In this document: positions 14,025-28,960 of the stretch, in pieces
How positions within the stretch are numbered: the first letter of the stretch is position 1
Layout: each line of letters opens with the position of its first letter
Program-made: the position numbers and the translations under genes
Assembly: GCF_050947335.1 (NCBI RefSeq)
Contig: NW_027473713.1
Location: 1-64,000, forward strand
DNA: 64,000 nucleotides
Direction of reading: 5' to 3'
Source of the DNA: Megachile rotundata
Taxonomy: Eukaryota > Arthropoda > Insecta > Hymenoptera > Megachilidae
The notes under the pieces: generated by a model
Seen by the model: the letters and a program-made list of their open reading frames with translations, nothing else
The model's database searches: none
Told to the model about the DNA's origin: nothing

Positions 14025-16596
14025 CTCAGATTATTAGTCATATTATGCTTATGTGATCGACAGAACGACAATTACTATACTTATTACACTCACTATTATC
14101 AATCTAACTCATATTATTAACCATATTATGCAGATATGATCGATAGCACGACATTTACTATACTTATTACTCTTATTGTTATCAATCTAACTCATATTAT
14201 TAACCATATTATGCAGACATGATCGATAGAACTACAATTAGTATACTCCTTACTCTTATTATTATCAATCTAACTCATATTATTAGCCATATTATGCTTA
14301 TATGATCGATAGAACGACAATTACTATATTCATTTCTCTTATTATTATCAATCTAACTCATATTATTAGCCATATTATGCTTATATGATCGATAGAAAGA
14401 CAATTACTATACTTATTACACTCACTGTTATCAATCTAACTCATATTATTAACCACATTATGCAAATATGATCGATAGAACGACAATTACTATACTCATT
14501 ACTCTTATTATTATCAGCCTAACTCATATTATAAGCCATATTATGCTAATATGATCGATAGAACGACAATTACTATACTTATTACACTCACTATTATCAA
14601 TCTAACTCATATTATTAACCATATTATGCAGATATGATCGATAGCACGACATTTACTATACTTATTACTCTTATTGTTATCAATCTAACTCATATTATTA
14701 ACCATATTATGCAGACATGATCGATAGAACTACAATTAGTATACTCCTTACTCTTATTATTATCAATCTAACTCATATTATTAGCCATATTATGCTTATA
14801 TGATCGATAGAACGACAATTACTATATTCATTTCTCTTATTATTATCAATCTAACTCATATTATTAGCCATATTATGCTTATATGATCGATAGAAAGACA
14901 ATTACTATACTTATTACACTCACTGTTATCAATCTAACTCATATTATTAACCACATTATGCAAATATGATCGATAGAACGACAATTACTATACTCATTAC
15001 TCTTATTATTATCAGCCTAACTCATATTATAAGCCATATTATGCTTATATGATCGACAGAACGACAATTACTATACTTATTACTCTCATTATTATCAGCC
15101 TAACTCATATTATTAGCCATATTATGCTAATATGATCGATAGAACGACAATTACTATACTTCTTACTCTCATTATTATCAATCTAACTCATATTATTAGC
15201 CATATTATGCTTATATGATCGACAGAACGACTATTACTATACTTATTACTCTCATTATTATCAGCCTAACTCATATTATCAGCCATATTATGCTTATATG
15301 ATCGATAGACGACAATTACTATACTAATTACTCTTATTATTATCAATCTAACTCATATTATTAGCCATATTATGCTTATATGATCGATAGAACGACAATT
15401 ACTGTACTCATTACACTTATTATTATCAATCTAACTCATGTTATTAACCATATCATGCTAATATGATCGATAGAACGACAATTACTATACTTATTACACT
15501 CACTATTATCAATCTAACTCATATTATTAACAATATTATGCAGATATGATCGATAGAACGACAATTACTATACTTATTACACTCACTATTATCAATCTAA
15601 CTCATATTATTAACCATATTATGCAGATATGATCGATATAACGACAATTACTATACTTATTACACTCACTATTATCAATCTAACTCATATTATTAACCAT
15701 ATTATGCAGATATGATGGATAGCACGACATTTACTGTACTTATTACTCTTATTGTTATCAATCTAACTCATATTATTAACAATATTATGCAGATATGATC
15801 GATAGAACTACAATTAGTATACTCCTTACTCTTATTATTATCAATCTAACTCATATTATTAGCCATATTATGCTTATATGATCGATAGAACGACAATTAG
15901 TATATTCATTACTCTTATTATTATCAATCTAACTCATATCATTAGCCATATTATGCTTATATGATCGATCGAACGACAATGGCTATACTCACTTCTCTTA
16001 TTATTATCAATCTAACTCATATTATTAGCCATATTATGCTTATAGGATCGATAGAACGACAATTACTATACTTATTACACTCACTGTTATCAATGTAACT
16101 CATATTATTAACCATATTACGCAGATATGATCGATAGAACTACAATTAGTATACTCCTTACTCTTATTATTATCAATCTAACTCATATTATTAGCCATAT
16201 TATGCTTATATGATCGATAGAACGACAATTACTATATTCATTTCTCTTATTATTATCAATCTAATTCATATTATTAGCCATATTATGCTTATATGATCGA
16301 CAGAACGACAATTACTATACTTATTACTCTCATTATTATCAGCCTAACTCATATTATTAGCCATATTATGCTAATATGATCGATAGAACGACAATTACTA
16401 TACTTCTTACTCTCATTATTATCAATCTAATTCATATTATTAGCCATATTATGCTTATGTGATCGATAGAAGGACAATTACTATACTTATTACTCTTATT
16501 ATTATGAATCTAACTCATATTATTAACCATATTATGCAGGTATGATCGATAGCACGCCATTTACTACACTTATTACTCTTATTATTATCAATCTAA
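14025..16596 (+). repeat. HOR unit U9, 31 monomers (2,572 bp)
   Basis: The longest alpha unit. Order: T1-T7, T2-T6 again (an internal tandem duplication of 7 less 1 monomers), a T7/T24 hybrid (TATAAGCC head, GACAG middle, about 15,020), T25, T9-T12, T15-T27. T13-T14 are skipped at the T12/T15 join (about 15,530). Confidence 0.87.
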
Positions 16597-17924
16597 CTCA
16601 GATTATTAGTCATATTATGCTTATGTGATCGACAGAACGACAATTACTATACTTATTACACTCACTATTATCAATCTAACTCATATTATTAACCATATTA
16701 TGCAGATATGATCGATAGCACGACATTTACTATACTTATTACTCTTATTGTTATCAATCTAACTCATATTATTAACCATATTATGCAGACATGATCGATA
16801 GAACTACAATTAGTATACTCCTTACTCTTATTATTATCAATCTAACTCATATTATTAGCCATATTATGCTTATATGATCGATAGAACGACAATTACTATA
16901 TTCATTTCTCTTATTATTATCAATCTAACTCATATTATTAGCCATATTATGCTTATATGATCGATAGAAAGACAATTACTATACTTATTACACTCACTGT
17001 TATCAATCTAACTCATATTATTAACCACATTATGCAAATATGATCGATAGAACGACAATTACTATACTCATTACTCTTATTATTATCAGCCTAACTCATA
17101 TTATAAGCCATATTATGCTAATATGATCGATAGAACGACAATTACTATACTTATTACACTCACTATTATCAATCTAACTCATATTATTAACCATATTATG
17201 CAGATATGATCGATAGAACTACAATTAGTATACTCATTACTCTTATTATTATCAATCTAACTCATATTATTAGCCATATTAAGCTTATATGATCGATAGA
17301 ACGACAATTACTATATTCATTTCCCTTATTATTATCAATCTAACTCATATTATTAGCCATATTATGCTTATATGATCGATAGAACGACAATTACTATACT
17401 TATTACACTAACTGTTATCAATCTCACTCATATTATTAACCATAATATGCAGATATGATCGATAGAACTACAATTAGTATACTCCTTACTCTTATTATTA
17501 TCAATCTAACTCATATTATTAGCCATATTATGCTTATATGATCGATAGAACGACAATTACTATATTCATTTCTCTTATTATTATCAATCTAATTCATATT
17601 ATTAGCCATATTATGCTTATATGATCGACAGAACGACAATTACTATACTTATTACTCTCATTATTATCAGCCTAACTCATATTATTAGCCATATTATGCT
17701 AATATGATCGATAGAACGACAATTACTATACTTCTTACTCTCATTATTATCAATCTAATTCATATTATTAGCCATATTATGCTTATGTGATCGATAGAAG
17801 GACAATTACTATACTTATTACTCTTATTATTATGAATCTAACTCATATTATTAACCATATTATGCAGGTATGATCGATAGCACGCCATTTACTACACTTA
17901 TTACTCTTATTATTATCAATCTAA
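16597..17924 (+). repeat. HOR unit U10, 16 monomers (copy of U6)
   Basis: Same composition as U6 at offset 7,219, including the four-monomer beta cassette and AAGCTT at 17281. It shares the CAATCTCAC variant (17425) with U6 (10206). Confidence 0.9.
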
Positions 17925-19501
17925 CTCAGATTATTAGTCATATTATGCTTATGTGATCGACAGAACGACAATTACTATACTTATTACACTCACTATTATC
18001 AATCTAACTCATATTATTAACCATATTATGCAGATATGATCGATAGCACGACATTTACTATACTTATTACTCTTATTGTTATCAATCTAACTCATATTAT
18101 TAACCATATTATGCAGACATGATCGATAGAACTACAATTAGTATACTCCTTACTCTTATTATTATCAATCTAACTCATATTATTAGCCATATTATGCTTA
18201 TAGGATCGATAGAACGACAATTACTATACTTATTACACTCACTGTTATCAATGTAACTCATATTATTAACCATATTACGCAGATATGATCGATAGAACTA
18301 CAATTAGTATACTCCTTACTCTTATTATTATCAATCTAACTCATATTATTAGCCATATTATGCTTATATGATCGATAGAACGACAATTACTGTACTCATT
18401 ACACTTATTATTATCAATCTAACTCATGTTATTAACCATATCATGCTAATATGATCGATAGAACGACAATTACTATACTTATTACACTCACTATTATCAA
18501 TCTAACTCATATTATTAACCATATTATGCAGATATGATCGATATAACGACAATTACTATACTTATTACACTCACTATTATCAATCTAACTCATATTATTA
18601 ACCATATTATGCAGATATGATGGATAGCACGACATTTACTGTACTTATTACTCTTATTGTTATCAATCTAACTCATATTATTAACAATATTATGCAGATA
18701 TGATCGATAGAACGACAATTACTATACTTATTACACTCACTATTATCAATCTAACTCATATTATTAACCATATTATGCAGATATGATCGATATAACGACA
18801 ATTACTATACTTATTACACTCACTATTATCAATCTAACTCATATTATTAACCATATTATGCAGATATGATGGATAGCACGACATTTACTGTACTTATTAC
18901 TCTTATTGTTATCAATCTAACTCATATTATTAACAATATTATGCAGATATGATCGATAGAACTACAATTAGTATACTCCTTACTCTTATTATTATCAATC
19001 TAACTCATATTATTAGCCATATTATGCTTATATGATCGATAGAACGACAATTAGTATATTCATTACTCTTATTATTATCAATCTAACTCATATCATTAGC
19101 CATATTATGCTTATATGATCGATCGAACGACAATGGCTATACTCACTTCTCTTATTATTATCAATCTAACTCATATTATTAGCCATATTATGCTTATAGG
19201 ATCGATAGAACGACAATTACTATATTTATTACTCTCATTATTATCAGCCTAACTCATATTATTAGCCATATTATGCTAATATGATCGATAGAACGACAAT
19301 TACTATACTTCTTACTCTCATTATTATCAATCTAATTCATATTATTAGCCATATTATGCTTATGTGATCGATAGAAGGACAATTACTATACTTATTACTC
19401 TTATTATTATGAATCTAACTCATATTATTAACCATATTATGCAGGTATGATCGATAGCACGCCATTTACTACACTTATTACTCTTATTATTATCAATCTA
19501 A
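17925..19501 (+). repeat. HOR unit U11, 19 monomers (copy of U7)
   Basis: Same composition as U7 at offset 7,219, including the T21/T24 hybrid with TATATTTATT at about 19,222. Confidence 0.9.
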
Positions 19502-21243
19502 CTCAGATTATTAGTCATATTATGCTTATGTGATCGACAGAACGACAATTACTATACTTATTACACTCACTATTATCAATCTAACTCATATTATTAGCCA
19601 TATTATGCTTATATGATCGACAGAACGACAATTACTATACTTATTACACTAACTGTTATCAATCTAACTCATATTATTAACCACATTATGCAAATATGAT
19701 CGATAGAACGACAATTACTATACTCATTACTCTTATTATTATCAGCCTAACTCATATTATAAGCCATATTATGCTAATATGATCGATAGAACGACAATTA
19801 CTATACTTATTACACTCACTATTATCAATCTAACTCATATTATTAACCATATTATGCAGATATGATCGATAGAAAGACAATTACTATACTCATTTCTCTC
19901 ATTATTATCAATCTAACTCATATTATTAGCCATATTATGCTTATATGATCGACAGAACGACTATTACTATACTTATTACTCTCATTATTATCAGCCTAAC
20001 TCATATTATCAGCCATATTATGCTTATATGATCGATAGACGACAATTACTATACTAATTACTCTTATTATTATCAATCTAACTCATATTATTAGCCATAT
20101 TATGCTTATATGATCGATAGAACGACAATTACTGTACTCATTACACTTATTATTATCAATCTAACTCATGTTATTAACCATATCATGCTAATATGATCGA
20201 TAGAACGACAATTACTATACTTATTACACTCACTATTATCAATCTAACTCATATTATTAACCATATTATGCAGATATGATCGATATAACGACAATTACTA
20301 TACTTATTACACTCACTATTATCAATCTAACTCATATTATTAACCATATTATGCAGATATGATGGATAGCACGACATTTACTGTACTTATTACTCTTATT
20401 GTTATCAATCTAACTCATATTATTAACAATATTATGCAGATATGATCGATAGAACTACAATTAGTATACTCCTTACTGTTATTATTATCAATCTAACTCA
20501 TATTATTAGCCATATTATGCTTATATGATCGATAGAACGACAATTAGTATATTCATTACTCTTATTATTATCAATCTAACTCATATCATTAGCCATATTA
20601 TGCTTATATGATCGATCGAACGACAATGGCTATACTCACTTCTCTTATTATTATCAATCTAACTCATATTATTAGCCATATTATGCTTATAGGATCGATA
20701 GAACGACAATTACTATACTTATTACACTCACTGTTATCAATGTAACTCATATTATTAACCATATTACGCAGATATGATCGATAGAACTACAATTAGTATA
20801 CTCCTTACTCTTATTATTATCAATCTAACTCATATTATTAGCCATATTATGCTTATATGATCGATAGAGCGACAATTACTATATTCATTTCTCTTATTAT
20901 TATCAATCTAATTCATATTATTAGCCATATTATGCTTATATGATCGACAGAACGACAATTACTATACTTATTACTCTCATTATTATCAGCCTAACTCATA
21001 TTATTAGCCATATTATGCTAATATGATCGATAGAACGACAATTACTATACTTCTTACTCTCATTATTATCAATCTAATTCATATTATTAGCCATATTATG
21101 CTTATGTGATCGATAGAAGGACAATTACTATACTTATTACTCTTATTATTATGAATCTAACTCATATTATTAACCATATTATGCAGGTATGATCGATAGC
21201 ACGCCATTTACTACACTTATTACTCTTATTATTATCAATCTAA
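19502..21243 (+). repeat. HOR unit U12, 21 monomers (copy of U8)
   Basis: Same composition as U8 at offset 7,219: beta-like second monomer, TACTGTTATT at 20477, GATAGAGCG at 20867, 82-bp T10 at 20034. Confidence 0.9.
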
Positions 21244-23815
21244 CTCAGATTATTAGTCATATTATGCTTATGTGATCGACAGAACGACAATTACTATACT
21301 TATTACACTCACTATTATCAATCTAACTCATATTATTAACCATATTATGCAGATATGATCGATAGCACGACATTTACTATACTTATTACTCTTATTGTTA
21401 TCAATCTAACTCATATTATTAACCATATTATGCAGACATGATCGATAGAACTACAATTAGTATACTCCTTACTCTTATTATTATCAATCTAACTCATATT
21501 ATTAGCCATATTATGCTTATATGATCGATAGAACGACAATTACTATATTCATTTCTCTTATTATTATCAATCTAACTCATATTATTAGCCATATTATGCT
21601 TATATGATCGATAGAAAGACAATTACTATACTTATTACACTCACTGTTATCAATCTAACTCATATTATTAACCACATTATGCAAATATGATCGATAGAAC
21701 GACAATTACTATACTCATTACTCTTATTATTATCAGCCTAACTCATATTATAAGCCATATTATGCTAATATGATCGATAGAACGACAATTACTATACTTA
21801 TTACACTCACTATTATCAATCTAACTCATATTATTAACCATATTATGCAGATATGATCGATAGCACGACATTTACTATACTTATTACTCTTATTGTTATC
21901 AATCTAACTCATATTATTAACCATATTATGCAGACATGATCGATAGAACTACAATTAGTATACTCCTTACTCTTATTATTATCAATCTAACTCATATTAT
22001 TAGCCATATTATGCTTATATGATCGATAGAACGACAATTACTATATTCATTTCTCTTATTATTATCAATCTAACTCATATTATTAGCCATATTATGCTTA
22101 TATGATCGATAGAAAGACAATTACTATACTTATTACACTCACTGTTATCAATCTAACTCATATTATTAACCACATTATGCAAATATGATCGATAGAACGA
22201 CAATTACTATACTCATTACTCTTATTATTATCAGCCTAACTCATATTATAAGCCATATTATGCTTATATGATCGACAGAACGACAATTACTATACTTATT
22301 ACTCTCATTATTATCAGCCTAACTCATATTATTAGCCATATTATGCTAATATGATCGATAGAACGACAATTACTATACTTCTTACTCTCATTATTATCAA
22401 TCTAACTCATATTATTAGCCATATTATGCTTATATGATCGACAGAACGACTATTACTATACTTATTACTCTCATTATTATCAGCCTAACTCATATTATCA
22501 GCCATATTATGCTTATATGATCGATAGACGACAATTACTATACTAATTACTCTTATTATTATCAATCTAACTCATATTATTAGCCATATTATGCTTATAT
22601 GATCGATAGAACGACAATTACTGTACTCATTACACTTATTATTATCAATCTAACTCATGTTATTAACCATATCATGCTAATATGATCGATAGAACGACAA
22701 TTACTATACTTATTACACTCACTATTATCAATCTAACTCATATTATTAACAATATTATGCAGATATGATCGATAGAACGACAATTACTATACTTATTACA
22801 CTCACTATTATCAATCTAACTCATATTATTAACCATATTATGCAGATATGATCGATATAACGACAATTACTATACTTATTACACTCACTATTATCAATCT
22901 AACTCATATTATTAACCATATTATGCAGATATGATGGATAGCACGACATTTACTGTACTTATTACTCTTATTGTTATCAATCTAACTCATATTATTAACA
23001 ATATTATGCAGATATGATCGATAGAACTACAATTAGTATACTCCTTACTCTTATTATTATCAATCTAACTCATATTATTAGCCATATTATGCTTATATGA
23101 TCGATAGAACGACAATTAGTATATTCATTACTCTTATTATTATCAATCTAACTCATATCATTAGCCATATTATGCTTATATGATCGATCGAACGACAATG
23201 GCTATACTCACTTCTCTTATTATTATCAATCTAACTCATATTATTAGCCATATTATGCTTATAGGATCGATAGAACGACAATTACTATACTTATTACACT
23301 CACTGTTATCAATGTAACTCATATTATTAACCATATTACGCAGATATGATCGATAGAACTACAATTAGTATACTCCTTACTCTTATTATTATCAATCTAA
23401 CTCATATTATTAGCCATATTATGCTTATATGATCGATAGAACGACAATTACTATATTCATTTCTCTTATTATTATCAATCTAATTCATATTATTAGCCAT
23501 ATTATGCTTATATGATCGACAGAACGACAATTACTATACTTATTACTCTCATTATTATCAGCCTAACTCATATTATTAGCCATATTATGCTAATATGATC
23601 GATAGAACGACAATTACTATACTTCTTACTCTCATTATTATCAATCTAATTCATATTATTAGCCATATTATGCTTATGTGATCGATAGAAGGACAATTAC
23701 TATACTTATTACTCTTATTATTATGAATCTAACTCATATTATTAACCATATTATGCAGGTATGATCGATAGCACGCCATTTACTACACTTATTACTCTTA
23801 TTATTATCAATCTAA
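21244..23815 (+). repeat. HOR unit U13, 31 monomers (copy of U9)
   Basis: Same composition as U9 at offset 7,219, including the repeated T2-T6 run and the T12/T15 skip at about 22,749. 82-bp T10 at 22523. Confidence 0.9.
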
Positions 23816-25513
23816 CTCAGATTATTAGTCATATTATGCTTATGTGATCGACAGAACGACAATTACTATACTTATTACACTCACTATTATCAATCTAACT
23901 CATATTATTAACCATATTATGCAGATATGATCGATAGCACGACATTTACTATACTTATTACTCTTATTGTTATCAATCTAACTCATATTATTAACCATAT
24001 TATGCAGACATGATCGATAGAACTACAATTAGTATACTCCTTACTCTTATTATTATCAATCTAACTCATATTATTAGCCATATTATGCTTATATGATCGA
24101 TAGAACGACAATTACTATATTCATTTCTCTTATTATTATCAATCTAACTCATATTATTAGCCATATTATGCTTATATGATCGATAGAAAGACAATTACTA
24201 TACTTATTACACTCACTGTTATCAATCTAACTCATATTATTAACCACATTATGCAAATATGATCGATAGAACGACAATTACTATACTCATTACTCTTATT
24301 ATTATCAGCCTAACTCATATTATAAGCCATATTATGCTAATATGATCGATAGAACGACAATTACTATACTTATTACACTCACTATTATCAATCTAACTCA
24401 TATTATTAACCATATTATGCAGATATGATCGATAGAACTACAATTAGTATACTCATTACTCTTATTATTATCAATCTAACTCATATTATTAGCCATATTA
24501 AGCTTATATGATCGATAGAACGACAATTACTATATTCATTTCCCTTATTATTATCAATCTAACTCATATTATTAGCCATATTATGCTTATATGATCGATA
24601 GAACGACAATTACTATACTTATTACACTAACTGTTATCAATCTAACTCATATTATTAACCATAATATGCAGATATGATCGATAGAACTACAATTAGTATA
24701 CTCCTTACTCTTATTATTATCAATCTAACTCATATTATTAGCCATATTATGCTTATATGATCGATAGAACGACAATTACTATATTCATTTCTCTTATTAT
24801 TATCAATCTAATTCATATTATTAGCCATATTATGCTTATATGATCGACAGAACGACAATTACTATACTTATTACTCTCATTATTATCAGCCTAACTCATA
24901 TTATTAGCCATATTATGCTAATATGATCGATAGAACGACAATTACTATACTTCTTACTCTCATTATTATCAATCTAATTCATATTATTAGCCATATTATG
25001 CTTATGTGATCGATAGAAGGACAATTACTATACTTATTACTCTTATTATTATGAATCTAACTCATACTATTAACCATATTATGCAGGTATGATCGATAGC
25101 ACGCCATTTACTACACTTATTACTCTTATTATTATCAATCTAACTCAGATTATTAGTCATATTATGCTTATGTGATCGACAGAACGACAATTACTATACT
25201 TATTACACTCACTATTATCAATCTAACTCATATTATTAACCATATTATGCAGATATGATCGATAGCACGACATTTACTATACTTATTACTCTTATTGTTA
25301 TCAATCTAACTCATATTATTAACCATATTATGCAGACATGATCGATAGAACTACAATTAGTATACTCCTTACTCTTATTATTATCAATCTAACTCATATT
25401 ATTAGCCATATTATGCTTATAGGATCGATAGAACGACAATTACTATACTTATTACACTCACTGTTATCAATGTAACTCATATTATTAACCATATTACGCA
25501 GATATGATCGATA
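23485..25513 (+). repeat. 7,219-bp super-repeat, partial copy 3
   Basis: Matches copy 2 at offset 7,219 up to 25,513, then reads GATATAACG where copy 2 reads GATAGAACT. From there it resumes at offset 6,970, so three monomers (249 bp) were lost at the join. That match runs to about 26,190, where the copies separate again because copies 1 and 2 have a T21/T24 hybrid. Single-base differences from copy 2 include 24644 (A versus C at 17425) and 25067. Confidence 0.88.
23816..25143 (+). repeat. HOR unit U14, 16 monomers (third copy of U6)
   Basis: Third U6-type unit, with the beta cassette and AAGCTT at 24500. It has the common CTAACTC at 24644 where U6 and U10 have CTCACTC. That base change therefore arose, or was spread, in the lineage leading to copies 1 and 2 only. 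Confidence 0.9.
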
Positions 25514-26720
25514 TAACGACAATTACTATACTTATTACACTCACTATTATCAATCTAACTCATATTATTAACCATATTATGCAGATATGATGGATAGCAC
25601 GACATTTACTGTACTTATTACTCTTATTGTTATCAATCTAACTCATATTATTAACAATATTATGCAGATATGATCGATAGAACGACAATTACTATACTTA
25701 TTACACTCACTATTATCAATCTAACTCATATTATTAACCATATTATGCAGATATGATCGATATAACGACAATTACTATACTTATTACACTCACTATTATC
25801 AATCTAACTCATATTATTAACCATATTATGCAGATATGATGGATAGCACGACATTTACTGTACTTATTACTCTTATTGTTATCAATCTAACTCATATTAT
25901 TAACAATATTATGCAGATATGATCGATAGAACTACAATTAGTATACTCCTTACTCTTATTATTATCAATCTAACTCATATTATTAGCCATATTATGCTTA
26001 TATGATCGATAGAACGACAATTAGTATATTCATTACTCTTATTATTATCAATCTAACTCATATCATTAGCCATATTATGCTTATATGATCGATCGAACGA
26101 CAATGGCTATACTCACTTCTCTTATTATTATCAATCTAACTCATATTATTAGCCATATTATGCTTATAGGATCGATAGAACGACAATTACTATACTTATT
26201 ACACTCACTGTTATCAATGTAACTCATATTATTAACCATATTACGCAGATATGATCGATAGAACTACAATTAGTATACTCCTTACTCTTATTATTATCAA
26301 TCTAACTCATATTATTAGCCATATTATGCTTATATGATCGATAGAACGACAATTACTATATTCATTTCTCTTATTATTATCAATCTAATTCATATTATTA
26401 GCCATATTATGCTTATATGATCGACAGAACGACAATTACTATACTTATTACTCTCATTATTATCAGCCTAACTCATATTATTAGCCATATTATGCTAATA
26501 TGATCGATAGAACGACAATTACTATACTTCTTACTCTCATTATTATCAATCTAATTCATATTATTAGCCATATTATGCTTATGTGATCGATAGAAGGACA
26601 ATTACTATACTTATTACTCTTATTATTATGAATCTAACTCATATTATTAACCATATTATGCAGGTATGATCGATAGCACGCCATTTACTACACTTATTAC
26701 TCTTATTATTATCAATCTAA
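25144..26720 (+). repeat. HOR unit U15, 19 monomers (1,577 bp)
   Basis: Order: T1-T3, T21, a T22/T13 hybrid (ATTACGCAG head, GATATAACG middle, about 25,490-25,515), T14-T27. It has the same monomer count as U7 and U11 by a different route: it lacks their T11-T13 region but keeps T21-T24 intact. Confidence 0.88.
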
Positions 26721-28960
26721 CTCAGATTATTAGTCATATTATGCTTATGTGATCGACAGAACGACAATTACTATACTTATTACACTCACTATTATCAATC
26801 TAACTCATATTATTAACCATATTATGCAGATATGATCGATAGCACGACATTTACTATACTTATTACTCTTATTGTTATCAATCTAACTCATATTATTAAC
26901 CATATTATGCAGACATGATCGATAGAACTACAATTAGTATACTCCTTACTCTTATTATTATCAATCTAACTCATATTATTAGCCATATTATGCTTATATG
27001 ATCGATAGAACGACAATTACTATATTCATTTCTCTTATTATTATCAATCTAACTCATATTATTAGCCATATTATGCTTATATGATCGATAGAAAGACAAT
27101 TACTATACTTATTACACTCACTGTTATCAATCTAACTCATATTATTAACCACATTATGCAAATATGATCGATAGAACGACAATTACTATACTCATTACTC
27201 TTATTATTATCAGCCTAACTCATATTATAAGCCATATTATGCTAATATGATCGATAGAACGACAATTACTATACTTATTACACTCACTATTATCAATCTA
27301 ACTCATATTATTAACCATATTATGCAGATATGATCGATAGAAAGACAATTACTATACTCATTTCTCTCATTATTATCAATCTAACTCATATTATTAGCCA
27401 TATTATGCTTATATGATCGACAGAACGACTATTACTATACTTATTACTCTCATTATTATCAGCCTAACTCATATTATCAGCCATATTATGCTTATATGAT
27501 CGATAGACGACAATTACTATACTAATTACTCTTATTATTATCAATCTAACTCATATTATTAGCCATATTATGCTTATATGATCGATAGAACGACAATTAC
27601 TGTACTCATTACACTTATTATTATCAATCTAACTCATGTTATTAACCATATCATGCTAATATGATGGATAGTACGACAATTACTATACTTATTACACTCA
27701 CTATTATCAATCTAACTCATATTATTAACCATATTATGCAGATATGATCGATATAACGACAATTACTATACTTATTACACTCACTATTATCAATCTAACT
27801 CATATTATTAACCATATTATGCAGATATGATGGATAGCACGACATTTACTGTACTTATTACTCTTATTGTTATCAATCTAACTCATATTATTAACAATAT
27901 TATGCAGATATGATCGATAGAACGACAATTACTATACTGATTACACTCACTATTATCAATCTAACTCATATTATTAACCATATTATGCAGATATGATCGA
28001 TATAACGACAATTACTATACTTATTACACTCACTATTATCAATCTAACTCATATTATTAACCATATTATGCAGATATGATGGATAGCACGACATTTACTG
28101 TACTTACTACTCTTATTGTTATCAATCTAACTCATATTATTAACAATATTATGCAGATATGATCGATAGAACTACAATTAGTATACTCCTTACTCTTATT
28201 ATTATCAATCTAACTCATATTATTAGCCATATTATGCTTATATGATCGATAGAACGACAATTAGTATATTCATTACTCTTATTATTATCAATCTAACTCA
28301 TATCATTAGCCATATTATGCTTATATGATCGATCGAACGACAATGGCTATACTCACTTCTCTTATTATTATCAATCTAACTCATATTATTAGCCATATTA
28401 TGCTTATAGGATCGATAGAACGACAATTACTATACTTATTACACTCACTGTTATCAATGTAACTCATATTATTAACCATATTACGCAGATATGATCGATA
28501 GAACTACAATTAGTATACTCCTTACTCTTATTATTATCAATCTAACTCATATTATTAGCCATATTATGCTTATATGATCGATAGAACGACAATTACTATA
28601 TTCATTTCTCTTATTATTATCAATCTAATTCATATTATTAGCCATATTATGCTTATATGATCGACAGAACGACAATTACTATATTTATTACTCTCATTAT
28701 TATCAGCCTAACTCATATTATTAGCCATATTATGCTAATATGATCGATAGAACGACAATTACTATACTTCTTACTCTCATTATTATCAATCTAATTCATA
28801 TTATTAGCCATATTATGCTTATGTGATCGATAGAAGGACAATTACTATACTTATTACTCTTATTATTATGAATCTAACTCATATTATTAACCATATTATG
28901 CAGGTATGATCGATAGCACGCCATTTACTACACTTATTACTCTTATTATTATCAATCTAA
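26721..28960 (+). repeat. HOR unit U16, canonical 27-monomer HOR (2,240 bp)
   Basis: Reference unit for T1-T27. Key marks: T1 CAGATTATTAGTC; T2 GCACGACATTT; T3 GCAGACATG; T4 TATATTCATTTCTC; T5 GATAGAAAGAC with CACTGTT; T6 CACATTATGCAAAT; T7 TATAAGCC; T8 GAAAGAC with CATTTCTCTC; T9 ACGACTATTAC; T10 GATAGACGAC (82 bp); T11 ACTGTACTCATTACAC; T12 CATGTTATT and CATATCATGC; T13 and T16 GATATAACG; T14 and T17 GATGGATAGC; T15 AACAATATT with GAACGAC; T18 AACAATATT with GAACTAC; T19 TTAGTATATTC; T20 CGATCGAACGACAATGGC; T21 TTATAGGATC; T22 ATTACGCAG; T23 TATATTCATTTCTC then CTAATTC; T24 GACAG with TATCAGCC; T25 GCTAATATG with TACTTCTTAC; T26 GAAGGAC with ATTATGAATC; T27 GCAGGTATG with CACGCCATTT. 27 x 83 - 1 = 2,240. 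Private marks: GATGGATAGTACG near 27664 and TATATTTATT near 28684. Confidence 0.94.

Larger units (their letters stand above)
9047..16265 (+). repeat. 7,219-bp super-repeat, copy 1 (87 monomers)
   Basis: Each base matches the base 7,219 further on, starting at 9,047 (at 9,046 CTAACTC here versus CTAATTC at 16,265). It spans the end of U5 and units U6 (16), U7 (19), U8 (21) and most of U9 (31 monomers). Checked landmarks: HindIII-type AAGCTT at 10062 and 17281; CAATGGC monomers at 11912, 13405, 15977 versus 19131, 20624, 23196; T10 at 12815 and 15304 versus 20034 and 22523. Differences from copy 2 that I found are single bases, for example near 9202 (TTTCAATC) and 9486 (GCACATATG). Confidence 0.93.
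16266..23484 (+). repeat. 7,219-bp super-repeat, copy 2 (87 monomers)
   Basis: Near-identical to copy 1. It shares rare marks with copy 1: TACTGTTATT (13258, 20477), GATAGAGCG (13648, 20867) and a TATATTTATT hybrid (12003, 19222). These marks show the whole block was duplicated as one piece. Confidence 0.93.
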
